Shown here in pieces: positions 17,645 to 27,031 of a stretch of DNA of 33,920 nt; the first letter of the stretch is position 1, and each line of letters opens with the position of its first letter. The notes below the pieces were generated by a model, which had not been told where the DNA came from, searched no databases, and saw only the letters and a program-made list of their open reading frames with translations. The DNA is from Oligoflexia bacterium (GTDB taxonomy: Bacteria; Bdellovibrionota; UBA1018; CAIMNF01). The position numbers were made by a program, and so were the translations under genes. The stretch is taken from NCBI GenBank assembly GCA_903845155.1, contig CAIMWN010000116.1, positions 1 to 33,920 on the forward strand, read 5' to 3'.

Positions 17645-19810
17645 ATGTTTTTAACTGGTCCAAGAGTCGAAACAAAGACACCCTTTAATAAAACGAGATC
17701 TCTGATGAACTCTGCAAAGATTTTTTTTGGGATATTTATTTTATTGGTGGTGAGCCTTTTACTTGCAGGACACTCAATCTATCAACGTTACAACAGAACA
17801 CACCGCTCCCAGGTAGAACAACAGTTATCGAGCATTGCTAACCTAAAAATAGCTGAACTCCGACAGTGGCGAAATGAACGCCTGGGAGATGCTGAAATGC
17901 TTCACTCCAATTTTAACCTAGCTAGTTCCGTGCACCAATTTATAAATCATTCCGAAAACAAACAGGCAAAAGAAGATTTGCAAAAGTGGTTCCATGCCTA
18001 TTCTTCCCATTATGACTATAACCAAGTCCGGTTATTTGACACGCAAGGCAACGCTCGCATGGTGTATCCCATTGAAGAGGCCCCCACTCCGAACGAAGTC
18101 TTAAAACAGATACCAGAAGTCATCCATTCAAAGAGGATTATATTCGTTGATCTCTACAAGTACGATTATGATCGCCAGATTTATCTATCCATTCTTGTAC
18201 CAATCCTCGCACGATCAAATCAAAATCTAGTTATTGGAGTGATTTCATTGCGAGTAAATCCAAAAAAATGGCTTTATCCCATTATTTTAAATTGGCCCAC
18301 ATGGAGCAAGACTGGCGAAACGTTACTCGTTCGCCGCGACGGCGACGACGCACTCATTCTGAATGAAACTAAGTTTGCAGAGAATCCGCCACTCAATGTA
18401 CGTATCCCGCTGACCAATGTTAAATTTCCTGCAGTAGCGGCGGTTCTTGGCAGCTCGGGAATTGTAAGCGGCTCCGATTATAGTGGAACTCCTGTTATTA
18501 CGGATATCCATGCCGTGCCCGACACTCCCTGGTTTCTTGTTGTTAAAATGAGTAGTGCTGAGGCCTATTCATCGATGCGTCCCTATTTATTTGGTTTAGT
18601 TGCGCTTATTGCGAGCGTAATTTTTGGATTAACCATGATGCTGATTTTTTTATGGAGAAGGCGGAGCGCTGAGTTTTATCGCCGTGAGTTCCAGGCGACA
18701 GAATTGATCAAAGAAAATGAAGCGAAGCTACGTGCAGTATTTGAAAGCTCGATGGATGCAATCGGGGTATCAAAGGCTGGGGTACATATGTTTGCAAATC
18801 CTGCATATCTTAAACAATTCGGATTCAAAGACAACGAGCAAATTGTTGGAACCCCCATTACCAACTGCATTGCCGCTAGCCATCGAAGCGAATTGCTTGA
18901 AAATGTCAATCGTCGAGCCAAAAGAGAACCGGCTCCCACCATTTACGAATCAAGAGGGCTGCGGTCGGATGGCACTGAGTTTGACATGGAAATCAGCGTC
19001 TCGACTTTTGAGTTCGGTGGTGAAGTTTATTCGGTAGCGAGTCTTCGTGACATTACTGATCGCAAGCGCTATCAGGAAGGACTGTTGGCTGCAAAACTGG
19101 CCGCTGAACGAACCTTAGAGGCCAAATCAAGGTTCTTAGTTTTGGCCGCTCATGAACTACGAACCCCAGTTACTGCGATTTCCCTCTTGCTTGGGCTCGC
19201 TCAAAAACAGTCTCAAAAGGGGCAGACTTTCGATAACTCTGCTTTAACGCGACTTCAAGACCCTGTGAATCGACTTACCCGCTTAGTCGTCGACCTACTT
19301 GATGTATCAAGACTAGAACGAGGGCTATTATTACTGGAGCCCGTACGCACTAATATTGTCACACTAATTTTAAATTGCATTGAGGAGTTTCAGCTTCAGT
19401 TTCCCAATCGTAGAATTACTTTTATCAAACCAGCAAACACAATCGAGATGGAAATAGATCCACTCAGGGTAAATCAAGTATTATCAAACTTGCTCGATAA
19501 TGCTACTAAGTATACACCAAACGACACACCAATTGAAGTTGAAATTGAAGCCAAAATAAACACCATCCGAATTTCTGTAATCGATCATGGGCCGGGCATT
19601 ACTAAAGAGCAACAGGCTGAACTTTTTACCCCGTTCATACGAGGGCGTTCCGACAAGGTCATTAGGACCAGCGGTCTGGGCTTGGGCCTCTCTCTATGCA
19701 ATCAAATTGTAAAATTGCATGGAGGAACCATCGCCGTAAGCAGTAAAGAGGGACACGGAAGCACTTTTTATTTCGAACTGCCCAGAGCGTTTTCTACAAA
19801 GGACAGCTAA
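17645..19810 (+). CDS. Membrane PAS-domain sensor histidine kinase
   Basis: Two TMs (about residues 24-44 and 313-335) flank a periplasmic sensor. PAS-like 'LRAVFESSMDAIGVSKAGVHMFANPAYLKQFG'. H-box 'FLVLAAHELRTPVTAISLLL', N-box 'NQVLSNLLDNATKYTP', G-boxes 'DHGPGI' and 'GLGLGLSLCNQIVKLHGG'. Confidence 0.93.
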   Translation: MFLTGPRVETKTPFNKTRSLMNSAKIFFGIFILLVVSLLLAGHSIYQRYNRTHRSQVEQQLSSIANLKIAELRQWRNERLGDAEMLHSNFNLASSVHQFINHSENKQAKEDLQKWFHAYSSHYDYNQVRLFDTQGNARMVYPIEEAPTPNEVLKQIPEVIHSKRIIFVDLYKYDYDRQIYLSILVPILARSNQNLVIGVISLRVNPKKWLYPIILNWPTWSKTGETLLVRRDGDDALILNETKFAENPPLNVRIPLTNVKFPAVAAVLGSSGIVSGSDYSGTPVITDIHAVPDTPWFLVVKMSSAEAYSSMRPYLFGLVALIASVIFGLTMMLIFLWRRRSAEFYRREFQATELIKENEAKLRAVFESSMDAIGVSKAGVHMFANPAYLKQFGFKDNEQIVGTPITNCIAASHRSELLENVNRRAKREPAPTIYESRGLRSDGTEFDMEISVSTFEFGGEVYSVASLRDITDRKRYQEGLLAAKLAAERTLEAKSRFLVLAAHELRTPVTAISLLLGLAQKQSQKGQTFDNSALTRLQDPVNRLTRLVVDLLDVSRLERGLLLLEPVRTNIVTLILNCIEEFQLQFPNRRITFIKPANTIEMEIDPLRVNQVLSNLLDNATKYTPNDTPIEVEIEAKINTIRISVIDHGPGITKEQQAELFTPFIRGRSDKVIRTSGLGLGLSLCNQIVKLHGGTIAVSSKEGHGSTFYFELPRAFSTKDS

Positions 19811-19836
19811 TACTGTTTGCTAGCACCACTATTGCT

Positions 19837-21384
19837 CTATAAATACATCGTATCCTCAAAAGCCGCCAGCGCAACCTTTGCACCCTCACCCATCGCAATA
19901 ATAATTTGTTTATAAGGAATGGTGGTCACGTCACCCGCAGCATAAATACCAGCCACATTCGTTCTCCCTTTTTGATCCACCACAATCTCGCCAGTTTTGG
20001 TGAGGTCCACTGTGTCTTTCAAAAATTGACTGTTGGGAACTAGACCAATTTGAACAAAGATCCCATCTAAATCAATTGAAACATCAAGGCCGGTTTTTCG
20101 ATCTTCATAAATAATCTTGTTTACGGCTTTCCCGTCACCGACGACCTCTTTCGTACGAGCAGAAGTAACCACTGAGGCATTCGGTAAGGACTTTAACTTA
20201 TTAATCAACACCTGATCAGCTTTCAGTTGATCGTTAAACTCAAACAGAATTACTTCTTTGACCATTCCCGCTAGATCAATCGCTGCCTCCACCCCGGAAT
20301 TCCCTCCGCCGACGACTGCCACTTTTTTTCCTTTATAGAAGGGGCCATCACAGTGCGGACAAAACGCAACCCCCCTCCCGAGGTATTCCTTTTCGCCGGG
20401 GATTCCTAGCTCTCTCCACTTCGCACCACTCGCTACAATGATTGATTTAGTGGTGAGAAACTCACCACTCTCTAGCTCAATCCGATGCAAATCACCTTTC
20501 ACGATGGATTTCACACGACGGTGCTCAAGAATGCTCACTGGATAGCTTAAAACATGTTGCCTTAGCTGAGCTGCAAGTGTCGGCCCTTCGGTATATAAAA
20601 CAGAAATCAGATTCTCGATTCCTTTGGTTTCTTGAACTTGACCGCCTACTTTTTCAGCAATCAGTATAGTTTTGATTCCTTTTCTAGCGCTATAAATTGC
20701 GGCCGATGCCCCGGCAGGACCGCCTCCAATGACGGCCATTTCAAACTGACCCAAATCAAGCGACTCTTGAGCTATTTTTTTTACGCCAAAGGTCGTTTCC
20801 AATTTTAACAATAAATCCGCAACCGAGATTTTCCCCGAATGAATGAGCTTACCATTCGCAACCACGCTCGGAACGCCTTGGATGCCCAGATTTTCGATTT
20901 CGTCTGGTACATAGGCACCGTCAATCATGGTGTGCTTAAACTGCCCATGCGCCAAAGCCATTTGATTTAAAGCTTGAACGACGTCAGGACAATTTTCGCA
21001 AGTAAGTGAGACGTAGGTTTTAAGCTCGATCGGTGCATTTAAATTCTTTATTCGCGACACCAAGCCTTGGTCAAAGCGCTTTCCTTTTTCGTCTGCATGT
21101 AAAATAGCGAGCACCAGGGAACTAAACTCATGCCCGTTCGGAATACCCTTAAATTCTATTCCGGTATGCAACCCGCCCTTTAGAATTTTAAATTCAGGAA
21201 AGGGCGCTGACCTAAGTAAGTCTTCATGAACTGAAAGCTTGCTAGAGACTGAACTCACTTCGGTCAGCATCTCCACCAATTGCCCTTGATCGGGGTGATC
21301 GCTTTTTGCAAAGGAGAACTCAATCGTGCTTTCTAATGAAATAAACAGATCCTGTAATTGCTGCTTTAAATTTTGATCTAACAT
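19837..21384 (-). CDS. ahpF: Alkyl hydroperoxide reductase subunit F
   Basis: N-terminal thioredoxin-like part with CENC, FAD motif 'MAVIGGGPAGASAAIYSARKG', redox 'CPHCDGPF', 'GIYAAGDVTTIPYKQIIIAMGEGAKVAL'. ATG at 21384 has an AAAGGAGAA Shine-Dalgarno; the tracked start at 21438 overlaps ahpC and is less likely. Confidence 0.93.
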   Translation of the reverse strand: MLDQNLKQQLQDLFISLESTIEFSFAKSDHPDQGQLVEMLTEVSSVSSKLSVHEDLLRSAPFPEFKILKGGLHTGIEFKGIPNGHEFSSLVLAILHADEKGKRFDQGLVSRIKNLNAPIELKTYVSLTCENCPDVVQALNQMALAHGQFKHTMIDGAYVPDEIENLGIQGVPSVVANGKLIHSGKISVADLLLKLETTFGVKKIAQESLDLGQFEMAVIGGGPAGASAAIYSARKGIKTILIAEKVGGQVQETKGIENLISVLYTEGPTLAAQLRQHVLSYPVSILEHRRVKSIVKGDLHRIELESGEFLTTKSIIVASGAKWRELGIPGEKEYLGRGVAFCPHCDGPFYKGKKVAVVGGGNSGVEAAIDLAGMVKEVILFEFNDQLKADQVLINKLKSLPNASVVTSARTKEVVGDGKAVNKIIYEDRKTGLDVSIDLDGIFVQIGLVPNSQFLKDTVDLTKTGEIVVDQKGRTNVAGIYAAGDVTTIPYKQIIIAMGEGAKVALAAFEDTMYL

Positions 21385-21415
21385 GACGAAGTTCTCCTTT
21401 GCTAAAAAGTTTAAA

Positions 21416-21982
21416 TTAAATTTTTCCGACGAGATCAAGCCCAGGCTTTAGAGTTTGCGCACCTGGCTTCCACTTTGCGGGACACACCTCACCCGGATGG
21501 CTCGCGACAAATTGCGCAGCTTGAACTTTGCGCAAAAGCTCATTTGCATTACGACCAATGCCATTGTCATGAATCTCGGCAATTTTAATTTTTCCCTCAG
21601 GGTCAACCAAAAAAGTCCCACGGTATGCAAGGCCTTCCTCCTCAATATGAACACCAAATGCACGCGTGAGCATTCCGGTAGGGTCTGCTAACATCGGGTA
21701 TTTAATTTTCTTGATCGTTTCTGAGGCGTCGTGCCAGGCTTTATGAACAAAATGGGTGTCAGTACTGATGGAGTATACTTCCACCCCCATTTTTTTAAAT
21801 TCCGCATATTGATCCGCCATGTCCCCTAATTCAGTAGGGCAGACAAAGGTGAAATCGGCTGGATAGAAGAAAAAAATGGACCACGCACCATGGAGGTCAT
21901 TCCTTGAAATCGTTTTAAACGCGCCCTCATGATAGGCCTGCACCTTAAAATCCTGTAACTTGCTGTTAATAATAGTGTTCAC
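21416..21982 (-). CDS. ahpC: Alkyl hydroperoxide reductase subunit C (2-Cys peroxiredoxin)
   Basis: 'FFYPADFTFVCPTELGDMADQYAEF' peroxidatic Cys; 'HPGEVCPAKWKPG' resolving Cys. Confidence 0.95.
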   Translation of the reverse strand: MNTIINSKLQDFKVQAYHEGAFKTISRNDLHGAWSIFFFYPADFTFVCPTELGDMADQYAEFKKMGVEVYSISTDTHFVHKAWHDASETIKKIKYPMLADPTGMLTRAFGVHIEEEGLAYRGTFLVDPEGKIKIAEIHDNGIGRNANELLRKVQAAQFVASHPGEVCPAKWKPGAQTLKPGLDLVGKI

Positions 21983-22082
21983 TCTGGTCTCCTTTCCGCT
22001 GCGTGCTCCAGGGCACCTTGCGGTCTACACACAGAATCGCCTATTTTTAATGATTCATAAATTCGATTAAATCTATTATACT

Positions 22083-22097
22083 ATAGATAATAACTAT
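22083..22097. promoter_or_regulatory. Probable OxyR-binding half-site
   Basis: ATAGATAATAACTAT fits ATAGnTnnnAnCTAT at every specified position, between divergent ahpC and oxyR. A weaker second match (TTCGATTAAATCTAT, 22062-22076) lies 6 nt upstream. Confidence 0.65.
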
Positions 22098-22109
22098 CGG
22101 AGGTTTGCC

Positions 22110-23063
22110 ATGACTAGCTTGACCCAATTGGAATACGTAATCGCCGTGGATCAGCACCGGCACTTTGGAAAGGCCGCAAAAGCAGTACACATTTCACAGC
22201 CCACTTTAAGTCAGCAAATTCAAAAACTCGAGGATGAGCTCGGGCTGATTATTTTTGATCGACTACAAAAACCGATTATTCCAACCGAAGAGGGGCAACG
22301 GTTTATTACTCAAGCACGTAACGTCATCAAGGAACACCAAAAGCTACTTCACATCGCTGCAAAAAAACCAACAGGGGTAAGCGGTAAATTTCGACTCGGC
22401 ATCATTCCCACAGTGGCAAGTCACCTCTTACCACTTTTTATTGGAAATTTCTCAAAGAAGTACCCCAATGTCGATCTCTATATTGAGGAGATGAAAACTG
22501 ATACGATCATTCAAGATCTAAAAAACGATCGTATTGATGGAGCAATCCTTGCCACTCCTTTGGAAGAGCCAAGCTTGAAAGAGCACCCACTTTACTATGA
22601 ACCATTTTATTTATACCTTTCTGAAAACCACCCACTCCTTTCCAAACCAACACTTACTTCACAGGATCTAGATGAAAATGAAATGTGGCTCCTCCAAGAT
22701 GGACATTGCTTCAAATCACAAATGGCGCATTTTTGCTCACTCAACGTCGAGCACGACACTGTTTTCAAAAACATTCATTTTCAAAGTGGAAGTTTGGACG
22801 CACTTCGCGCGTTGGTTAAAAACAATCGCGGGTATACGATGATTCCAGAGCTCATGGTCGAATCGCTCTCTGACGCCGAAATTAGAAAACAAGTGCGGGC
22901 CTTCAAGTCGCCGATTCCTACTCGCGAAATCAGCTTCGTTTATCGACGCGACCATTGGAAACTCGACATCATCCGTGCGCTCGAGGATTGCGTGAGCGAA
23001 TCTCTTCCTGAAGCCATCAGTAGAAAAAGGGAGAAGTCTGGACGTGTTCTAGCCCCAGAGTAA
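22110..23063 (+). CDS. oxyR: OxyR-type LysR hydrogen peroxide sensor
   Basis: LysR wHTH 'FGKAAKAVHISQPTLSQQIQKLEDELGLIIFDR' plus redox Cys segment 'LLQDGHCFKSQMAHFC', matching the OxyR 'DGHC...C' motif. Divergent from ahpCF. Confidence 0.9.
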   Translation: MTSLTQLEYVIAVDQHRHFGKAAKAVHISQPTLSQQIQKLEDELGLIIFDRLQKPIIPTEEGQRFITQARNVIKEHQKLLHIAAKKPTGVSGKFRLGIIPTVASHLLPLFIGNFSKKYPNVDLYIEEMKTDTIIQDLKNDRIDGAILATPLEEPSLKEHPLYYEPFYLYLSENHPLLSKPTLTSQDLDENEMWLLQDGHCFKSQMAHFCSLNVEHDTVFKNIHFQSGSLDALRALVKNNRGYTMIPELMVESLSDAEIRKQVRAFKSPIPTREISFVYRRDHWKLDIIRALEDCVSESLPEAISRKREKSGRVLAPE

Positions 23064-23143
23064 CAATGGCGCAATGCGTATTTTCTAAACAATTATTAAA
23101 CATTCTGTATTGAGTTTTGCTTCTGCATCTCCGATAGGAAGAC

Positions 23144-23638
23144 ATGGCGGATGTTCCTCTATTGGTACTCATTGTAGACGACGAACCAGAAATTCGGGAT
23201 ATACTCAAGGAAATGCTAAACGAAAATGGAATCGCGTCCATTACTGCCGCCTCCGGAAATGAAGCGATCCTTCGTTTAAGAAATCGTTCTGTTGTGGCAG
23301 TATTGAGTGATATTCGTATGGCGGAAGGAACTGGAATGCAATTATTGCGCACGATGAGAGCAGAAGCCATTCGCACGCCAGTTATTTTTGTCTCATCGAG
23401 TGATGATCGAGACAGCATGCGAAGCGCAATTCAATTAGGGGCATTCGATTTTATTACGAAACCTTTTACCGAAGCCGAAGTGATTAAGGTGACTCGAGCT
23501 GCGATTGAAGAAGGCATTCGAATTAAAGAAATTGAATATGAGCTTTCGATGAATGCCCCCAGTGAAAAGCAAAATGAATTAATCCTTGAGCACATGGATA
23601 AAGTCACTCAAATGAAGGCAAAACGGGGAAAGGGATAA
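23144..23638 (+). CDS. Stand-alone response regulator receiver (CheY-like) protein with short C-terminal extension
   Basis: 'LIVDDEPEIRDIL', 'VLSDIRMAEGTGMQLL', 'VIFVSSSDD', 'GAFDFITKPF'; no output domain seen. Confidence 0.92.
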   Translation: MADVPLLVLIVDDEPEIRDILKEMLNENGIASITAASGNEAILRLRNRSVVAVLSDIRMAEGTGMQLLRTMRAEAIRTPVIFVSSSDDRDSMRSAIQLGAFDFITKPFTEAEVIKVTRAAIEEGIRIKEIEYELSMNAPSEKQNELILEHMDKVTQMKAKRGKG

Positions 23639-23644
23639 GCCATT

Positions 23645-24610
23645 TTGTGGATCACCACTTTAAAACAGAAGTATTCTGATTTTGTTTTTTTAGCCTGTGC
23701 ACTCGCCTGTCTCCTGCCTTTCGTGAGCAGCGCTACTGCATTAGTCATCGGCATCACCTTTACCCTCTTTTTCCAAAGCACTTTTCTTGTTCATGCTAAA
23801 ACCACCATCAGGCCGCTTCTTGCTGCGTCCGTGATGGGCCTGGGTGCCGGCATGAATTTAATAGAAGTTGCCAAAGTGGGTACTCACGGCTTTGCTTATA
23901 CCTTCATCGGAATTTCATTCACTCTCCTTTTAGGATGCTGGATCGCTAAACTTATTCAAGCTGATGATGAAACATCAATGCTCATATCAGTAGGCACAGC
24001 TATTTGCGGCGGTAGCGCTATTGCGGCAGTCGCGCCAGTGATCGGTGCAAAAAGTCAGTCCATCACGGTTGCGCTCGGAGTGGTCTTTATTTTGAATGCC
24101 GTCGCCTTGATTTTGTTTCCTATCCTTGGTCACGAACTCCAACTTTCCCAATCGCAATTTGGACTGTGGTCTGCGCTCGCTATTCACGACACGAGTTCAG
24201 TCGTCGGAGCTACACTCCAGTATGGTAGCGAAGCACTCAAAGTAGGCACCACTGTAAAATTATCAAGGGCACTTTGGATTGTACTGATCACCCCTTGCTT
24301 CGCATATTTAGCTAACAGAAAACAAAAATCTGATCATGAGGTCAAACAGCAAAAGCCCTGGTTCATTTTAGGATTCCTAGTCTTCGCCGCGATTTTTACT
24401 TATATACCAACCCTCGCACCTCTCGGAAACTCCATTGAATGGGGGGCGAAACGAATCTTAACCCTCACGCTCTTTTTAATCGGATCACAACTCAGTTTAA
24501 AAACAATAAAAACAGTGGGAGCCCGTCCGATCATTCTCGGAGTTTGTTTATGGATTTGCGTTGCAAGCGCCTCACTCATTTCCATTCTCCATGGGTGGAT
24601 TGAGATTTAA
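23645..24610 (+). CDS. YeiH/UPF0324-family putative membrane transporter
   Basis: TTG start 6 bp after the receiver gene. Multi-TM; 'GTAICGGSAIAAVAPVIGAKSQSITVALGVVFILNAVALILFP' and 'FGLWSALAIHDTSSVVGATLQYG' are UPF0324 signatures. Confidence 0.88.
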   Translation: MWITTLKQKYSDFVFLACALACLLPFVSSATALVIGITFTLFFQSTFLVHAKTTIRPLLAASVMGLGAGMNLIEVAKVGTHGFAYTFIGISFTLLLGCWIAKLIQADDETSMLISVGTAICGGSAIAAVAPVIGAKSQSITVALGVVFILNAVALILFPILGHELQLSQSQFGLWSALAIHDTSSVVGATLQYGSEALKVGTTVKLSRALWIVLITPCFAYLANRKQKSDHEVKQQKPWFILGFLVFAAIFTYIPTLAPLGNSIEWGAKRILTLTLFLIGSQLSLKTIKTVGARPIILGVCLWICVASASLISILHGWIEI

Positions 24611-24612
24611 AT

Positions 24613-25296
24613 CTATTTTGAATAGATGACTGACATCAAGCGCGAGCAATATTCAAAGTAATTTGCCTCGCAATCCTCGAGTATGGACGACAAGTATACC
24701 GAAATAAATGCTGGTGAGCGCCCCTTACTGGCCAAAATCAAGGTGGGATGGCACCTTAAAAATATGATCTCACCCGTTTTAGGGTTCTTTCTAGCCATGG
24801 TGTAGGGGTAAGCAAAGCCATTTTTCTCGGCAGCCATTTGATTCCGTAACAAACCTGCCCCATCGCCTGAAAGACTTTCAATCATATCCACCGGACCATT
24901 TTGAAAACTAATTCCTCCATTTATTTTCTCGGCACTTTTATTACCCCAGAGGATGACACCTTCCAAGTTTCTCAGTCCAACCGCGGTTCGCTCTGATTTG
25001 AAACTAGCTTTATAACGATCGAGAAATTCAGTGTCTCCTTTGGCAATTCTCAGATAGGAAAGCGATAAGAGGTCCTTTACAGAAATTTTGAAAGCAAAAG
25101 CGATTTTAAATAAAGTCTCTAAGGTAGGGTTCCCCGTGCCCGACTCAATTTCTTGAATCAACCGGTAACTGACACCTGTTAATTTGGCGACTTCCTTCTG
25201 AGTCAAATCTAATTCATCACGATGAAACCGAAGATTGCTTGCTACCGTGATTTGGGTCCAGCTTTTATTGAGATTCATTACTCTCATCCATATCAC
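24613..25296 (-). CDS. XRE-family HTH regulator with C-terminal PAS-like sensory domain
   Basis: 'LRFHRDELDLTQKEVAKLTGVSYRLIQEIESGTGNPTLETLFKIAFAFKISVKDLL' HTH. C-terminal 'LRNLEGVILWGNKSAEKINGG...AYPYTMARKNPKTGEIIFLRCHPTLI' looks PAS-like. Confidence 0.8.
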   Translation of the reverse strand: MIWMRVMNLNKSWTQITVASNLRFHRDELDLTQKEVAKLTGVSYRLIQEIESGTGNPTLETLFKIAFAFKISVKDLLSLSYLRIAKGDTEFLDRYKASFKSERTAVGLRNLEGVILWGNKSAEKINGGISFQNGPVDMIESLSGDGAGLLRNQMAAEKNGFAYPYTMARKNPKTGEIIFLRCHPTLILASKGRSPAFISVYLSSILEDCEANYFEYCSRLMSVIYSK

Positions 25297-25553
25297 GCAT
25301 TTCAGATGCTCACTACACGCAATATACTGCGCACAGACAATCTTTTAGGTTGATATGGCGCAGATCATCAGGAGGAACATGCCATTCACCGCTCATAAAC
25401 ATGGGGATATGGTCAGTTTTTAAAAATACCGTTGAGCCATTCGATCAGTGACTTCATTTAAGAGGCGTATTAAAATAGGTATATGGACTCTACTTTGCAC
25501 ACGACTCGCCTACAGACTAATTCACAATTTACTCATAATTTGAGAGTGCCGTC

Positions 25554-25964
25554 ATGATACCGAATACCTTGTTGAATCAATTAGAGTGGCACGAAGAATA
25601 CTCCGTGAAAGATCAGGCGATTGATCTCAACCATCAACATCTGCTTATTAAGATGAAAACATTAATGGTGAGTGCCTACGCAACACCTAATAACAGCAAT
25701 CTATCTGTTGCGCTTTCTGAAATGATTGGCGCCCTCAAGATTCACTTCGAAACGGAAGATCATCTCGTCAATCAACTCAACGTTTCAAAAGAAGCGTCGG
25801 CTGAACACACCAAGCATCATCAAGAATTTTTAGAGATAGTGGGAAACTACAAAAAAGATCTTGTCGCAAATGCAGCGGTGAGCTCCAAAACCATCTTGAA
25901 TATGATAGCGCGTGATTTGATCGAACATATCAAAATCGAGGCTGCGATCTTAAAACAACCTTAA
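25554..25964 (+). CDS. Bacteriohemerythrin-like protein
   Basis: 'DLNHQHLL', 'HFETEDHLV', 'HTKHHQEFLEIV', 'DLIEHIKIE' follow the hemerythrin His/Glu ligand pattern. Confidence 0.85.
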   Translation: MIPNTLLNQLEWHEEYSVKDQAIDLNHQHLLIKMKTLMVSAYATPNNSNLSVALSEMIGALKIHFETEDHLVNQLNVSKEASAEHTKHHQEFLEIVGNYKKDLVANAAVSSKTILNMIARDLIEHIKIEAAILKQP

Positions 25965-26608
25965 AATTCAGCCTGAGTAATAGAAGGCAGATCCTGCATC
26001 TTGAGAGCCTTCACTAATTTACCCGCCTTGGATAGATTCATTTTGGTCACCGCACCCATAGCGTTGATTTGAATTTCTATCCCATCAATTTCAAATTGAT
26101 CAAGATAAAACACCTTCCACTTCACGTCACCATTTACGTGCGTCGCCGTAATAAATGTTTTCTTAAAAATATGCTGCAAAAATGAAGCTCTAAATTTAAA
26201 ATCCACTGGGTAAACATCTCGCAGATGAGCAACGTCGAAAACGGGCGGATAGAATTTAGCTTTTAAGAGATCGGTGTCGAGAATGCCATTGAGATTCTCT
26301 TTGGGGATGAATACGGCCTGGCCATTTGCGGGATTAAAATGGTCTTTTTCAGTTCCATTTTCAGCGTATATAAAATTAAGAATGACTTCGTAAACCTCAG
26401 TGGAACTGGGCACTCTTGCGGCATTTTCAGCGTGCTCCAGCAGAATTTCTCCCTTGATGCTTTTTCCGAAAACCGGAGGCAAGGTCACCGTGAGATCGAG
26501 AATTTTCTCTTTCATACTGAAATCACTTTGTTCCAAGGCTGCTGAACAATTCTCTGCGCTTGAAATCATTGCCAACCCAAAAACCACAAACATCAATATT
26601 TTTAACAT
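25961..26608 (-). CDS. Secreted/periplasmic protein of unknown function, 215 aa
   Basis: Hydrophobic N-terminus MLKILMFVVFGLAMISSAENCSA; convergent with the hemerythrin gene, overlapping by 4 bp at TTAA. Confidence 0.6.
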   Translation of the reverse strand: MLKILMFVVFGLAMISSAENCSAALEQSDFSMKEKILDLTVTLPPVFGKSIKGEILLEHAENAARVPSSTEVYEVILNFIYAENGTEKDHFNPANGQAVFIPKENLNGILDTDLLKAKFYPPVFDVAHLRDVYPVDFKFRASFLQHIFKKTFITATHVNGDVKWKVFYLDQFEIDGIEIQINAMGAVTKMNLSKAGKLVKALKMQDLPSITQAEF

Positions 26609-26695
26609 CTACGTACATTGGAACCTGGAAGTCGATCTTTGACAAGAACGCTTTTCTCCTTGAGTTTTTCAAGCAATCGTTCGACGCTAATTCCC

Positions 26696-27031
26696 ATGAA
26701 AACACTAAAAATACGGTTAACCGGGCTTCCAGTGAGCTTTTTTGTTCTTTTTGTTTTAACGTCATGCGGCAGTCGTGAACTAAAAATTCCTATTCATCCC
26801 ACCTACCAGTCTATTCAAGCGATTACGATCAGCCAGAAATGCCTAATGTGCCATGAATCTATTTCAAGCTATGAAGGGTTATTACAAACCGTCCAGCCAG
26901 GTAACCCGGCGGGAAGCGATCTCTACAAACAAATCACCAATGGCAGTATGCCGCAGTGGTCTCCTAAACTTTCGGATGCCGAAATTCAAGCGATTTACAC
27001 CTGGATTTTGAACGGAGCACAAAATGACTAA
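26696..27031 (+). CDS. Lipoprotein c-type cytochrome (monoheme, CLMCH)
   Basis: ATG at 26696: MKTLKIRLTGLPVSFFVLFVLTSC-GS lipobox; heme motif 'QKCLMCH'; 'GSMPQWSPKLSDAEIQAIYTWILNGAQ' is a typical cytochrome c C-terminal half with candidate Met ligand. Confidence 0.85.
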   Translation: MKTLKIRLTGLPVSFFVLFVLTSCGSRELKIPIHPTYQSIQAITISQKCLMCHESISSYEGLLQTVQPGNPAGSDLYKQITNGSMPQWSPKLSDAEIQAIYTWILNGAQND

